Source of the DNA: Phycisphaerales bacterium
Lineage (GTDB): Bacteria > Planctomycetota > Phycisphaerae > Phycisphaerales > SM1A02
Direction of reading: 5' to 3'
Length of the DNA stretch: 64,000 bases
Assembly (NCBI GenBank): GCA_028278245.1
Contig: JANQEQ010000148.1
Location: forward strand, 1-64,000
Shown here: positions 45,653-54,350 of the stretch, piece by piece
Numbering within the stretch: the first letter of the stretch is position 1
Layout: each line of letters starts with the position of its first letter
The notes under the pieces: generated by a model
Told to the model about the DNA's origin: nothing
Databases searched by the model: none
Seen by the model: the letters and a program-made list of their open reading frames with translations, nothing else
Program-made: the position numbers and the translations under genes

Positions 45653-46024
45653 GTGAAAGTGCTTATCGTTGATGATTCTAAGACCATGCGATCGATACAC
45701 CGCAGTGTTATTGGAAAGATCGGCAGTGCAGATATCGAGGAAGCCTGTGATGGTCAGGATGCATTGAGTAAAGCGTCCGCTTTTCAACCGGATCTTATTC
45801 TACTCGATCGAAACATGCCGAATATGGATGGTTATACATTTCTCAAGATATACAGAAGCAAGGGTAATTCAACGCCAATAATTATGATCACGTCCGAAGC
45901 ATGTAAAACCAGTATTGTTGAAGCCATCAAAGCCGGGGTGAATGATTATGTGGTTAAACCATTTTCTCCGGAGAAGTTGAGTGAACGAATCAAGAGGATA
46001 CTTGAAAAACAAGAGGCAGCCTGA
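45653..46024 (+). CDS. CheY-like single-domain response regulator
   Basis: A 123-residue receiver domain. The acidic pair is Asp7-Asp8 (LIVDDS), the phospho-acceptor Asp52 (LLDRNMP), Thr80 (IMITSE) and Lys102 (YVVKPF), so all key residues are present. There is no output domain. GTG start preceded by AGGAGG. It sits between cheX and a FapA/DUF342 gene; the partner kinase is not in the window. Confidence 0.92.
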   Translation: MKVLIVDDSKTMRSIHRSVIGKIGSADIEEACDGQDALSKASAFQPDLILLDRNMPNMDGYTFLKIYRSKGNSTPIIMITSEACKTSIVEAIKAGVNDYVVKPFSPEKLSERIKRILEKQEAA

Positions 46025-46084
46025 TGCGCATTAATTGATCATGAGTAATCTCATCAGGCAAAGTCATATTGGTCCGGAGTTGGA

Positions 46085-47536
46085 ATGAGCCAGGGATCCG
46101 ATACATCCGCAATCCGCATCGTGCTGTTGGATAACGGCAAGGAAGCCCGCGTTTCCATCCCCGGTGAATTTAACCCCAAGATGCTGGATGCTGATTTACT
46201 GGTAACTCTGGCCAAGAGCCGCGGTGTCGCCGTCGACTACGAGGTTCATAAGCGGCTTGAGGAAATCGTTCAGCAGTTTAAAAAAGATCAGGTTGATACG
46301 AACGAATCATTCTCGGAGTGGAAACAACCCCAACGCGGTCTCCCGGGACGCATCGAGTGGGCTCCGGATATGAATCCAACTTCGACTCCCGCTAAAAAAT
46401 CAGATGACGAGGAAAGTGCAGATTATTACAACCTGATCGATTACATCTGCGTAACCAAAGGCGACGTCATCGGAACCTGGCACGAACCTACTGATGGTGT
46501 CGACGGGGCAGATGTTACGGGCCAGGTTATTGCAGCCAAGGCAGGGAAGAGGTGCCCCTACAACTGTGATAATACTTTGGAAATTGATAGCGATGGTACA
46601 ATACGCGCTCGCGCAGACGGCGTATTACAGATTGATAACGGAACGATCAAGGTGTCTCGCCTGCTTGAAGTCAATGGTTATGTGGACTTCTCGACGGGGA
46701 ATATTGACTTTGACGGAACAATTATGGTTCGTCGTGGTGTACGTGATCGATTCTATGTCAAAGCGACGGAAAATATCATTATCGAAGGTCTGATCGAAGC
46801 TGCATCACTGGAATGTGACGGCGATCTGCTCTGCCGTCGGGGCATGGTGGCAAAGAACCGCGGCCAGATTATGATTCGGGGTAACGCGCAGTTCGGATTC
46901 CTAGAAAATGTTCGTGGCGCAGTCGCTGGTAATTTGACGGTGCAACGCGAGATTTTGAATTGCGATTTGGCAGTAGGGAAAGAACTTATTGCCAATGCTG
47001 CTGCTGTAATCGGTGGAACTCTCGTGGTTACAGCAGGCATGCATGTTCGAAATCTGGGAACTTCTGGAGAAACACCCACCACCATTGTCTTGGGTACCGT
47101 TCCATTTCTCAGTTCTCATCTCAAGGAGCACAAGCAGATATGTGAATCACTCGCAAAACAAATTGCTGCGAAGAACGAATACCTACAGATATTGAAACAG
47201 GCTGAACAGCAACTTAATGCGATCGACAAAAAACAGATCACGGAATCAGAGTGCCAGATCAGGCAACTTGAAGAGGAATTGAAAACGCACGAAAGTAAGC
47301 GCGATGCCATTATTGAGGAAATGAAGTTGCGTAGTAACGTTGACATCCATGTTGAACAATTCTTACATCCCCGCGTAACTCTCAAGTACAATGGACGCAC
47401 GATGACTTTCATGAATACACTCCGGGGCTCGGTTCACATTTGCTGTGACAGCAACGGCAATTTGTGCTACCGGCTCGGGGAAGGACGCTTGAGACCGATT
47501 GACGAAGTAACCACGTTGCAGGGAGAGGCGGCATAG
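46085..47536 (+). CDS. FapA/DUF342 family protein
   Basis: A 483-residue cytosolic protein. A polymorphic N-terminal domain precedes the FapA beta-helix (about residues 140-345: KGDVIGTWHEPTDGVDG, VTGQVIAAKAGKRCPY, GYVDFSTGNIDFDG, VRRGVRDRF, IEGLIEAASLECDGDLLCRRGM), then a coiled coil (about 350-420) and a small end domain. FapA proteins often occur near chemotaxis or receiver genes and are thought to bind polyanionic or nucleotide surfaces. Here it follows cheX-cheY on the same strand. Confidence 0.88.
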   Translation: MSQGSDTSAIRIVLLDNGKEARVSIPGEFNPKMLDADLLVTLAKSRGVAVDYEVHKRLEEIVQQFKKDQVDTNESFSEWKQPQRGLPGRIEWAPDMNPTSTPAKKSDDEESADYYNLIDYICVTKGDVIGTWHEPTDGVDGADVTGQVIAAKAGKRCPYNCDNTLEIDSDGTIRARADGVLQIDNGTIKVSRLLEVNGYVDFSTGNIDFDGTIMVRRGVRDRFYVKATENIIIEGLIEAASLECDGDLLCRRGMVAKNRGQIMIRGNAQFGFLENVRGAVAGNLTVQREILNCDLAVGKELIANAAAVIGGTLVVTAGMHVRNLGTSGETPTTIVLGTVPFLSSHLKEHKQICESLAKQIAAKNEYLQILKQAEQQLNAIDKKQITESECQIRQLEEELKTHESKRDAIIEEMKLRSNVDIHVEQFLHPRVTLKYNGRTMTFMNTLRGSVHICCDSNGNLCYRLGEGRLRPIDEVTTLQGEAA

Positions 47537-47634
47537 TCAACTCCCTTTGATCGTGTTTACTCATATCTGCTGATTTCAAACTTGATAATCAGCAGACAAC
47601 AAAGAAATAGAGCAGGGGGAAAGAGAATGTATCC

Positions 47635-48306
47635 ATGATTCGATACCACACTGCCTCCCAAGGGAGAAATATCAAGAAACTTCGTCATCCAAGGTCGCTG
47701 AAGTTGCATCTGAAAGTATGGCGGGCACGATTTTCAATACCGGTTCTGCTTTCCCAATGCGACGAACATAAAATTATTGCATGCACCAGCGCGATCAGCG
47801 GTGGATTTGCCATCCTGACAATTTCACTCGCTGCCTGGTGGAGTGGTCTTCCGATGTTGTTTCCTTCTTTGGGACCAAGTGCATTCCTGCAATTTACCCG
47901 GCCCTTTGATCAGGCAAGTGCCCCCCGGTCGATTATTTTCGGCCACGCCATAGCCATTGCATACGGCTGGCTGGCATGGGCACTGGTCAGTTTTTTCATC
48001 GGTGAACCGGTGTCGATCCGCAATCCAGGCATAGCGCTCTGCATCAGCGCGAATCTGGGGCTGATGATGATGTGCCTGGGTCTGATTCATCACAAATGTC
48101 CCCACGCACCGGCATGCGCGACTGCATTAATCGTTGCCACCGGCGCGGTCACTGGGTGGGTTGATGTTCTTGTCATGCTTGGAGCCGTGATCATTTTGGC
48201 ATATCAGGCTGTTGTGATTCACAGGATTGCCGGTGTACCCGCACCTCTTTGGAGCTTCGATGAACATCGCGTCAACCAGGGTGTTAAACACTCCTTGGCT
48301 GCGTAG
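47635..48306 (+). CDS. HPP family membrane protein
   Basis: A 223-residue protein with four to five membrane helices (AISGGFAILTISLAAWW; IIFGHAIAIAYGWLAWAL; GIALCISANLGLMMMCLGL) and the family block PSLGPSAFLQFTRP. The name-giving HPP motif appears as HAP (HAPACATAL). Some HPP proteins are reported as nitrite transporters in plastids; the bacterial role is unclear. It is convergent with the Nudix gene, with only 21 bases between the two. Confidence 0.85.
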   Translation: MIRYHTASQGRNIKKLRHPRSLKLHLKVWRARFSIPVLLSQCDEHKIIACTSAISGGFAILTISLAAWWSGLPMLFPSLGPSAFLQFTRPFDQASAPRSIIFGHAIAIAYGWLAWALVSFFIGEPVSIRNPGIALCISANLGLMMMCLGLIHHKCPHAPACATALIVATGAVTGWVDVLVMLGAVIILAYQAVVIHRIAGVPAPLWSFDEHRVNQGVKHSLAA

Positions 48307-48327
48307 GTAGCGAAGGCAGTAAGCAGG

Positions 48328-49311
48328 CTATACCGATTTGCCAAATCCCAACGCTGTGTGATAGATCGCTTTATCGAAGAAAAGAACGATACGGCGATTG
48401 AGTTCCAGAACACGATACACATCAATCGGTTTTTCCCAGACACCCTGACGTCGAGCATGAGTCCACACATGCTTCCTCAGCAGTGTCAATGCACTAAGAA
48501 CTTCATCGAGCGAGAATCCACTGTCCCGGCGATCTTTTCCGAGAGCCTGATAAAACGTCTGCATTTCCTCGTCACCACCTGAGACCTGGAGCCAGGTTTC
48601 AAATTTCGAAAGTGCAGTAAATGCTGCATCAAAAAGCTTTTGAGGATTCGCCAGGGCATAGTTGGGGGTCGTATCCCCCGCTTGAACATCTTTTACCCAG
48701 GAATAAGCGATATCAGTAGCGGCGTCACGTACCAGCGTCAAAAGAATATCTGAAAGCAATTCGCTGCGCTGCTCTTCCTGCAAGCGCTGATATGAATCCT
48801 GTATAGCCCATTCATCTCGATGCACTTTCGCGCAGATACGCAACGCCTTTTCATTGGAGCTGAATGCAAGTGGGGGAAGCTGGTCAAGCGGGAAGTATTC
48901 AACTTTCTCCGCATCATCGCCGGCTTTTTCCGTGCCTGATATTTTCTCCAGTTCAAAGGTGACGATGAGCAAATCGCCATAGAAGTCACTGCTGAAAGAA
49001 TTAGCATCAAGCAGGCGAATAATCTCGGCTTCGACGCCTGTTTCTTCGCGCAGTTCCCGCATTGCTGCCTGCGCGATGGTCTCTCCCACTTCAGCAAATC
49101 CGATGGGCAGACACCACATGCCCCGATGAGGTTCGTTTTTCCGTTTGACCAGTAAAACTTCACGTTTGGAATTGAGAACGACGTTTGCCGCCACCGGAAG
49201 AGGATTCTCGTAGTGAACCATACCGCACGAGGGGCAGACCTCTCGTGCCCTGTCATCAACATGACGAGTTTCCACTGACGCGCCGCAATGTGAGCAATAC
49301 TGTATGGTCAA
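48328..49311 (-). CDS. Nudix hydrolase with zinc ribbon and helical C-terminal domain
   Basis: A 327-residue protein. An N-terminal zinc ribbon (CSHCGA ... CPSCGM) precedes the Nudix domain with the box GFAEVGETIAQAAMRELREETGVEAE (about residues 85-110), followed by a helical C-terminal region of unknown role. This resembles NudC-like/ADP-ribose-type hydrolases that cleave nucleoside diphosphate derivatives. Start TTG 49311 is chosen since GGAGG lies upstream and TTGA overlaps the stop of the methyltransferase gene by four bases. The two proteins are thus coupled. Confidence 0.85.
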   Translation of the reverse strand: MTIQYCSHCGASVETRHVDDRAREVCPSCGMVHYENPLPVAANVVLNSKREVLLVKRKNEPHRGMWCLPIGFAEVGETIAQAAMRELREETGVEAEIIRLLDANSFSSDFYGDLLIVTFELEKISGTEKAGDDAEKVEYFPLDQLPPLAFSSNEKALRICAKVHRDEWAIQDSYQRLQEEQRSELLSDILLTLVRDAATDIAYSWVKDVQAGDTTPNYALANPQKLFDAAFTALSKFETWLQVSGGDEEMQTFYQALGKDRRDSGFSLDEVLSALTLLRKHVWTHARRQGVWEKPIDVYRVLELNRRIVLFFDKAIYHTALGFGKSV

Positions 49312-50120
49312 GGTCGGCGCGGCCTCCAACAATGAAACGCACAGTCATTCTTCTCTATCGTGATCCGTTCCTGTTTCCGTATCAAGTCGCGCACATATTT
49401 CTCCAATGCATTAGGAAGAGCATCACCGGGTGAAGCGCCCGGAACAAGCAGCGGCAATTTGAATGAAAGATATGCAATCAACCGATCAATGTTCTGAGCT
49501 TCAAAGCGCAGTGCATTTTCATATTTAATCTTGTTTATTTTCCCGAACCACGGATTCAAAATATCATTACCATTCTCTGCTGAGAATTGCTGAACCAGTG
49601 AGAGAATCCCCGACGCCTCACGCTCAAATCCACCGGCCGGGAGATCGCCCACAATACTTTGTTCACTGTGTGTGATAGTGAAGAATAAACCATCCGGCAT
49701 CAGTAACCGCGCAATTTCGGGAAGAACCTGTGGGAAAAAGTAGAGCGAGTAGGAACAGATCACCAGGTCGAATTGTTCATCCTGCCATGGTAACTCAGTG
49801 TCAATATGCATGATCTCAAAGCTGCCTCGGCGATTGGCGGAATGGATCCGATCCAGGTAAGGCTTTTCGTTCGATGACCACTCATCCACACCGATAAATT
49901 GTGCATCGGGTGCTACACGCTCCGCAAGTACTTCTGCCAGGAAACCAAAACCGCACCCCAAATCAAGAACATGACGCACCGATGATAAATCCAGATTTGC
50001 CAATGCCACCTGACGTACATCATCTCTATTGGAGGAATGCTTTCGGATGATCTCCGAGATCGCTTTGTGCGATGTTGGAGATTCAAACGGCCAGAGTGAT
50101 GACGCTGACATACTCCCCAT
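49308..50120 (-). CDS. Class I SAM-dependent methyltransferase
   Basis: A protein of about 270 residues with the Rossmann motif VLDLGCGFGFLAEVLAE (motif I), an acidic motif II region (FIGVDEW), a motif post-I/IV DLVICSYSLYFF and the loop LMPDGLFFTITHS. The target is unknown. The start is uncertain: ATG 50120 is used, but 50111 or upstream TTG/GTG codons are possible. Its stop overlaps the Nudix start. Confidence 0.8.
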   Translation of the reverse strand: MGSMSASSLWPFESPTSHKAISEIIRKHSSNRDDVRQVALANLDLSSVRHVLDLGCGFGFLAEVLAERVAPDAQFIGVDEWSSNEKPYLDRIHSANRRGSFEIMHIDTELPWQDEQFDLVICSYSLYFFPQVLPEIARLLMPDGLFFTITHSEQSIVGDLPAGGFEREASGILSLVQQFSAENGNDILNPWFGKINKIKYENALRFEAQNIDRLIAYLSFKLPLLVPGASPGDALPNALEKYVRDLIRKQERITIEKNDCAFHCWRPRRP

Positions 50121-50225
50121 TATTGTGGGGCCAACCACGACTCGCAATAGAGAATTGCGAGTTGTTCAATGCCAACTCAATACATTGACCCCGGATAATC
50201 AGCTTTTGACGGAGATGTAATCACA

Positions 50226-50810
50226 TTATCCGGGTATGGATAGAGGCATATCGAGAGCCGGCCAAAGCCAACCGAAGATCCCGGCGGTGAGAAGACCGTA
50301 GACAACGCCATCAATCAAGTCGAGCAGGAGACTCTTGAATGTTCGCCCGAGAAAGATGGCCTGGGGGATGATTCCCAGGCAGTGAGCCATAATTGCCACG
50401 GTACCGGTGAGTCTGAACACATCCATGTAATCCGCGCCGGGATTGTACGCAACCGTTCCGACGTAGCCGACAAAAATACCCACGATGAGATAGAAGATGA
50501 ATACGAGCAGGAGGTTCCGTCCGAAGTTCGGTACTTTGGCACAAATATGGATCGTACCGTGCGGACCGGCTTCCCATTGTTTCCTGAATTCCGGATCCTT
50601 CAACTTACTCATATCAGAGCAACCAGGAAAACAGTAAAACGCAGGTGGCAGTTTCAACGCGCGCAACGTGTCGAGGAATCCCGCTTCATCAGGTAGTTCT
50701 TTAAAATCTGCCTTATGAAACGGAAGTACCATCCAGGTGATAAAGCTTGCAATGAACACGACAATTGCAGAGAGCAGTATCGGCAGCCACAGATCCAGTA
50801 ACTCACTCAT
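50226..50810 (-). CDS. Multi-pass membrane protein of unknown function
   Basis: A 194-residue protein with about five membrane helices (LWLPILLSAIVVFIASFITWM; LLLVFIFYLIVGIFVGYVG; GTVAIMAHCLGIIPQAIFLG; GVVYGLLTAGIFGWLWPAL) and a soluble loop with FHKADFKELPDEAGF and CFPGCSDMSKLKDPEFR. The pattern looks like a conserved family without a known role. ATG 50810 has AAGGAT upstream and is preferred to the longer frame from 50834. Confidence 0.65.
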   Translation of the reverse strand: MSELLDLWLPILLSAIVVFIASFITWMVLPFHKADFKELPDEAGFLDTLRALKLPPAFYCFPGCSDMSKLKDPEFRKQWEAGPHGTIHICAKVPNFGRNLLLVFIFYLIVGIFVGYVGTVAYNPGADYMDVFRLTGTVAIMAHCLGIIPQAIFLGRTFKSLLLDLIDGVVYGLLTAGIFGWLWPALDMPLSIPG

Positions 50811-51293
50811 AGCAGAATCCTTATCTTGAACCACCCACGTAAACAGATGATTGAATCAGACGAGTAATCCTGATAACAAATAAGCGAACAACAACAACAA
50901 CTCAATTCTCTCCGCGGACCAGGTCCACCTCTTCCCTCACCATCACTGGGTAGCGATGGTCATTGTCCAACTCGTCATATTGCGCTCAATCGATTGAAAT
51001 TTGGTGGACTTAATTCAACTCCACGGAAAGTCGACATCATCACAGCATTCAGCGATCTGTTTGTCTTGAATATCGTATTCCGTGAAATCTCAAACACTTA
51101 CCACAGGGCCACCAGGTTGCGCCATTTTTCTGCCTGATTTACTCATATCCCACATCAGGGATTTCCTGCTGGGTCAATAGTCTATGAATATCCTGATTTC
51201 AGGAATAAATGGTGTTGTACACCATGTTGTTATTGCATGGGTAATTGTACGTGGGGGGGTGTCGCATGAGGGTTATTCGGAGAGGACTACACA
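50811..51293. other. Long spacer before the HAF dockerin gene
   Basis: 483 bases without a supportable gene. It contains two small palindromes at 51191-51225 and a CGGAGAGG ribosome binding site just before 51294; otherwise nothing is recognised. Confidence 0.5.
51191..51225. promoter_or_regulatory. Pair of small palindromes, possible operators
   Basis: TCCTGA/TCAGGA around TT (51191-51204) and ATGGTGT/ACACCAT around TGT (51209-51225), about 70-100 bases before the HAF dockerin gene. The positions suit operator or promoter-proximal sites; no known regulator can be assigned. Confidence 0.35.
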
Positions 51294-52529
51294 ATGATTA
51301 TTATAAAGATCACGCATTCTGCAGTGTTGTGCTGTGTAATGGGTATGGGAGTACCAGTTCAGGGGGATGAGACGGCGAAGTTTTATAGCTTCGGTCCAAC
51401 CGGCGGCGGAGCGCAGATAGTAACGCGGGCAACTGCGGTCAGCGAAGACGGCTCCACTGTTGTGGGTACGGTATTCACCCTTGCAGGTGGAACCAGCATA
51501 GCATTTCGCTGGACAGAGGCAGGGGGTATGGTCTACATCCCCGGCCTGGACCAGGCGAAGGATGTCAACGCCGATGGAAGTGTCATCGTTGGTTACACCA
51601 GATTATCTGCCGAGGCGCTTATCGCGTATCGCTGGACAGAGACTGAAGGACTTATTCCGTTGGCTGATCTTCCCGGAGGATTGGAATCGAACATTGCTTC
51701 GGCGGTCAGTTCGGACGGAACAATCATCGTCGGGGATGGCGTGTCAGATTCAGGAACAGAAGCGTTTCGCATGATTGGTAACGGTGACCCGGAACCGCTG
51801 GGGGATTTACCCGGCGGCGACTTTGGAAGTTTTGCTACTGGCATCAGCGGCGATGGATCAACAATTGTCGGACAAAGCATTTCCTCGGGTTCCTTTACGA
51901 GAACTGCCTACCAATGGACAGAGGGAAGCGGGATGGTTGAGCTGCCATTGCTCCCCGGCCACACGCAGAGCTTTGCCGCCGATGCCAACTTTGACGGGTC
52001 AGTGATTGTCGGATCCAGTGGCATCGTGGAGGCAGTTATGTGGACCGACGAGACTGTGCAGCCGCTGGGAACACTTCCCAACGCTGTTGCGATGGATGCA
52101 CAGGGTGTCAGCGATGATGGAAGCGTGGTTGTCGGCATTGCAGTCGGCGAAGAAGCTTTCATCTGGTCTGCAGATGAAGGCATGCGTGCATTGAAACAGG
52201 TGTTGTTGGACGGTGGCGCCGATATCGACGATTGGCATCTTTCCTTTGCGATGGATATTTCCGGAGATGGGAGCACAATCGTCGGCCAGGCGCTTTCGCC
52301 CGCTGGCGATGTCATGGGATTTACCGCTCGACTCCCCGGCGTTCCCTGTCCTGCCGATTTGACTAGCGATGATCAGGTTAATATCGATGATATTTTCGCC
52401 GTATTGGGTTTATGGGGTGATTGTGAAGATCCCTGTCCGCCGTACTGTGTCGGTGATCTTACGGAAGATTGCACGGTTAACATTGACGACATATTCGCCA
52501 TCCTCGGCCAATGGGGTCCGTGTGAGTAA
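51294..52529 (+). CDS. Secreted HAF-repeat protein with dockerin
   Basis: A 411-residue exported protein with a signal-like N-terminus (VLCCVMGMGVPVQG). It consists of repeated units with VSEDGSTVVG, FRWTEAGGM, VNADGSVIVG, YRWTETEGL and SDDGSVVVG, the HAF extracellular repeat family of propeller-like proteins of unknown function. The last 60 residues are the dockerin. It is the only plus-strand intact dockerin gene in the window. Confidence 0.88.
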   Translation: MIIIKITHSAVLCCVMGMGVPVQGDETAKFYSFGPTGGGAQIVTRATAVSEDGSTVVGTVFTLAGGTSIAFRWTEAGGMVYIPGLDQAKDVNADGSVIVGYTRLSAEALIAYRWTETEGLIPLADLPGGLESNIASAVSSDGTIIVGDGVSDSGTEAFRMIGNGDPEPLGDLPGGDFGSFATGISGDGSTIVGQSISSGSFTRTAYQWTEGSGMVELPLLPGHTQSFAADANFDGSVIVGSSGIVEAVMWTDETVQPLGTLPNAVAMDAQGVSDDGSVVVGIAVGEEAFIWSADEGMRALKQVLLDGGADIDDWHLSFAMDISGDGSTIVGQALSPAGDVMGFTARLPGVPCPADLTSDDQVNIDDIFAVLGLWGDCEDPCPPYCVGDLTEDCTVNIDDIFAILGQWGPCE

Positions 52530-52852
52530 TCACATCATATTCATACACAGTGCCCCCGGTGTATTCACCGGGGGCTAAATATCTGCAACGATATATTTAG
52601 CCCGGGGTGAATACACCCCGGGCAGCGTGAGCTAGTGTAGGGTGGGACAAGCGCAGCGCTTCCCACCATAACAAATCCCCGGGCGACGAAACGGTGGGTA
52701 TCGCTACTTGGTCGCTCGACCCGCCCTACAAATGCTCAAGGTGGCACGGCTCTCCGAGCCGTGTTTTCTCAACCACCGCTCAGAGGGCGGTACCACCGAG
52801 CGAGCCGGCTCACCTTACTCAAGTTTCACTCCATTGTGGTAGGATGGTGCTG
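52530..52852. repeat. Repeat-rich spacer (REP-like hairpins)
   Basis: The spacer holds four hairpin types in a row. (1) 52552-52623 is a long near-perfect inverted repeat whose arms are themselves palindromes around GGTGTATTCACC. (2) 52641-52667 is GGTGGGA/TCCCACC with an AGCGC inner stem. (3) The stretch 52690-52731 has GTGGGT ... ACCCGCCC. (4) 52745-52763 is CACGGCTC/GAGCCGTG followed by TTTT. The sequences look like dispersed mobile intergenic repeats. No gene is seen. Confidence 0.7.
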
Positions 52853-53620
52853 ATGGCACCATCAACAGATCAAATACACAAAGCGGCGAAGCAGCAGTTG
52901 GAATCTGAACTGCTGCTGGGTGTGGATTTTGTGCCACGACTTAATCCATCAGAAATTGAAACAGAAGCGGACGAGCCGACCATGAGTACCGTCAAGGACA
53001 CGCAGCAATCGGAAAGTGGTGAGGTCTACGTCAAGGAGCGGAAACTGGAGGAGCTTCAGCGCGAGCATGATGCCAACTGTCCACACTGCACAGTAGCAAC
53101 CGCACATACCCAGACGGTGTTCGGCGAGGGTCATCCCGATGCGGATCTAATGTTCATTGGGGAGGCACCCGGGGCGGAAGAGGACCGCACTGGTCGGCCG
53201 TTTGTGGGCAGGGCAGGTCAGAAGCTCGAAGATATTCTCAAAGCGATGAAAATGTCACGCGAAGAGGTGTACATCGCCAACGTACTCAAGAGTCGGCCAC
53301 CTGACAATCGCACACCCTTACAGCACGAAATTGACGGTTGCTCACCTTATTTGGCGGAACAGATCCGGATTATTCAACCCAAGGTGATCGTCACGCTGGG
53401 AGGACCAGCCTCAAAACGCATCCTCGATACGAACATCGGCATCACACGCTTGCGGGGACAATGGCAGGAATACATCGATGAAGATCTGACGCATTCTTTG
53501 CAGATACCCGTCATGCCGACCTTCCACCCCGCCTATCTTCTCCGGAATTACACCCGACAGACCAGAGAGCAGATGTGGTCGGACATGCAACTGGTGCTTG
53601 AGGAATTGGGGCGGGGTTGA
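52853..53620 (+). CDS. Type-4-like uracil-DNA glycosylase
   Basis: A 255-residue DNA repair enzyme that excises uracil. Motif A is GEAPGAEEDRTGRPFVGRAG (about residues 103-122) and the HPAYLLRN motif is near 225-232. Family 4 enzymes hold an iron-sulfur cluster with four cysteines; Cys76, Cys79 and Cys163 are present, but Ser147 stands in the RPP context (KSRPP) exactly where the third Cys normally is. ATG 52853 is chosen for its AGGATGG site; upstream codons lie in the repeat region. N-terminal residues 1-70 are poorly conserved. Confidence 0.88.
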   Translation: MAPSTDQIHKAAKQQLESELLLGVDFVPRLNPSEIETEADEPTMSTVKDTQQSESGEVYVKERKLEELQREHDANCPHCTVATAHTQTVFGEGHPDADLMFIGEAPGAEEDRTGRPFVGRAGQKLEDILKAMKMSREEVYIANVLKSRPPDNRTPLQHEIDGCSPYLAEQIRIIQPKVIVTLGGPASKRILDTNIGITRLRGQWQEYIDEDLTHSLQIPVMPTFHPAYLLRNYTRQTREQMWSDMQLVLEELGRG

Positions 53621-53767
53621 AAATAGGTAAGTTCGGGGAATATTTGTTCATTCTCAAAAATTATGTGAGGAAATGTATCGCATTTGCAACCCTCGCTTGA
53701 CGAGATGCGAATACAACAAGGCTACCGTTCGTAGCTGAGAAAGACTCATTTCGCCCCCCCCCACAAG

Positions 53768-53806
53768 GAGCCCGATCCTGCTGATTTCAGCGTCGGGCTC
53801 TTTTAT
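53768..53806 (+). terminator. Rho-independent terminator
   Basis: An eight-base stem GAGCCCGA / TCGGGCTC with a 17-base loop and a TTTTATT run. It lies about 150 bases after the glycosylase stop, leaving room for a small RNA between. Confidence 0.8.
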
Positions 53807-53845
53807 TGCGCGCTGACCGTTTCTCGAAAAGATCATAAGATTCTA

Positions 53846-54301
53846 TCAGGAAACGGGTTGCCGTTCGATGATCAGCGTAACCGGGCCTTCGTTGACCAGA
53901 TTGATTTGCATCATCGTGCCGAACTTCCCCGTTTTGACCGGGAGTTGGTGGATCTCCGCAAGCTGTTGACCAACGAACTCATACAATTTTTCGCCCAGCT
54001 TAGGTTCTGCAGCATCTATGAAACTCGGGCGATTCCCCTTTCGACAGTCGCCGACAAGTGTGAATTGGCTGATGAGCAGAATCTCACCATCGATGTCCTG
54101 CACTGATCTGTTCATCTTTCCTTCATCATCACGAAAGATACGTAGGCGGGCAATCTTTCCCGCTATCCACTCAGCTTCCTGCTCACTGTCCTGTTGCTGT
54201 ACCCCCAGCAGAACACACAACCCGGGACCGATAGCGGCGTGGTAATCATCATCGTCGATCGTTACAGATGCCCCGCTGACACGTTGAACGACTGCAATCA
54301 T
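53846..54301 (-). CDS. dtd: D-aminoacyl-tRNA deacylase
   Basis: A 151-residue cytosolic enzyme that removes D-amino acids from tRNA. Signatures: N-terminal MIAVVQRVSGASV, the SQFTL block and the NEGPVT motif near the C-terminus, both parts of the active site. The length is normal for the family. ATG 54301 is preferred to a TTG three codons upstream. It lies 49 bases downstream of a MEMO-like gene on the same strand. Confidence 0.95.
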   Translation of the reverse strand: MIAVVQRVSGASVTIDDDDYHAAIGPGLCVLLGVQQQDSEQEAEWIAGKIARLRIFRDDEGKMNRSVQDIDGEILLISQFTLVGDCRKGNRPSFIDAAEPKLGEKLYEFVGQQLAEIHQLPVKTGKFGTMMQINLVNEGPVTLIIERQPVS

Positions 54302-54350
54302 GAGATTCAATCAGCTATGCAAGAGAAGAGACTAAGATGATTCATAATTC

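Noticed and set aside
47567-47595. Inverted repeat CTGCTGAT/ATCAGCAG after the FapA gene
   Set aside because: No following T run and not distinguishable from chance by eye.
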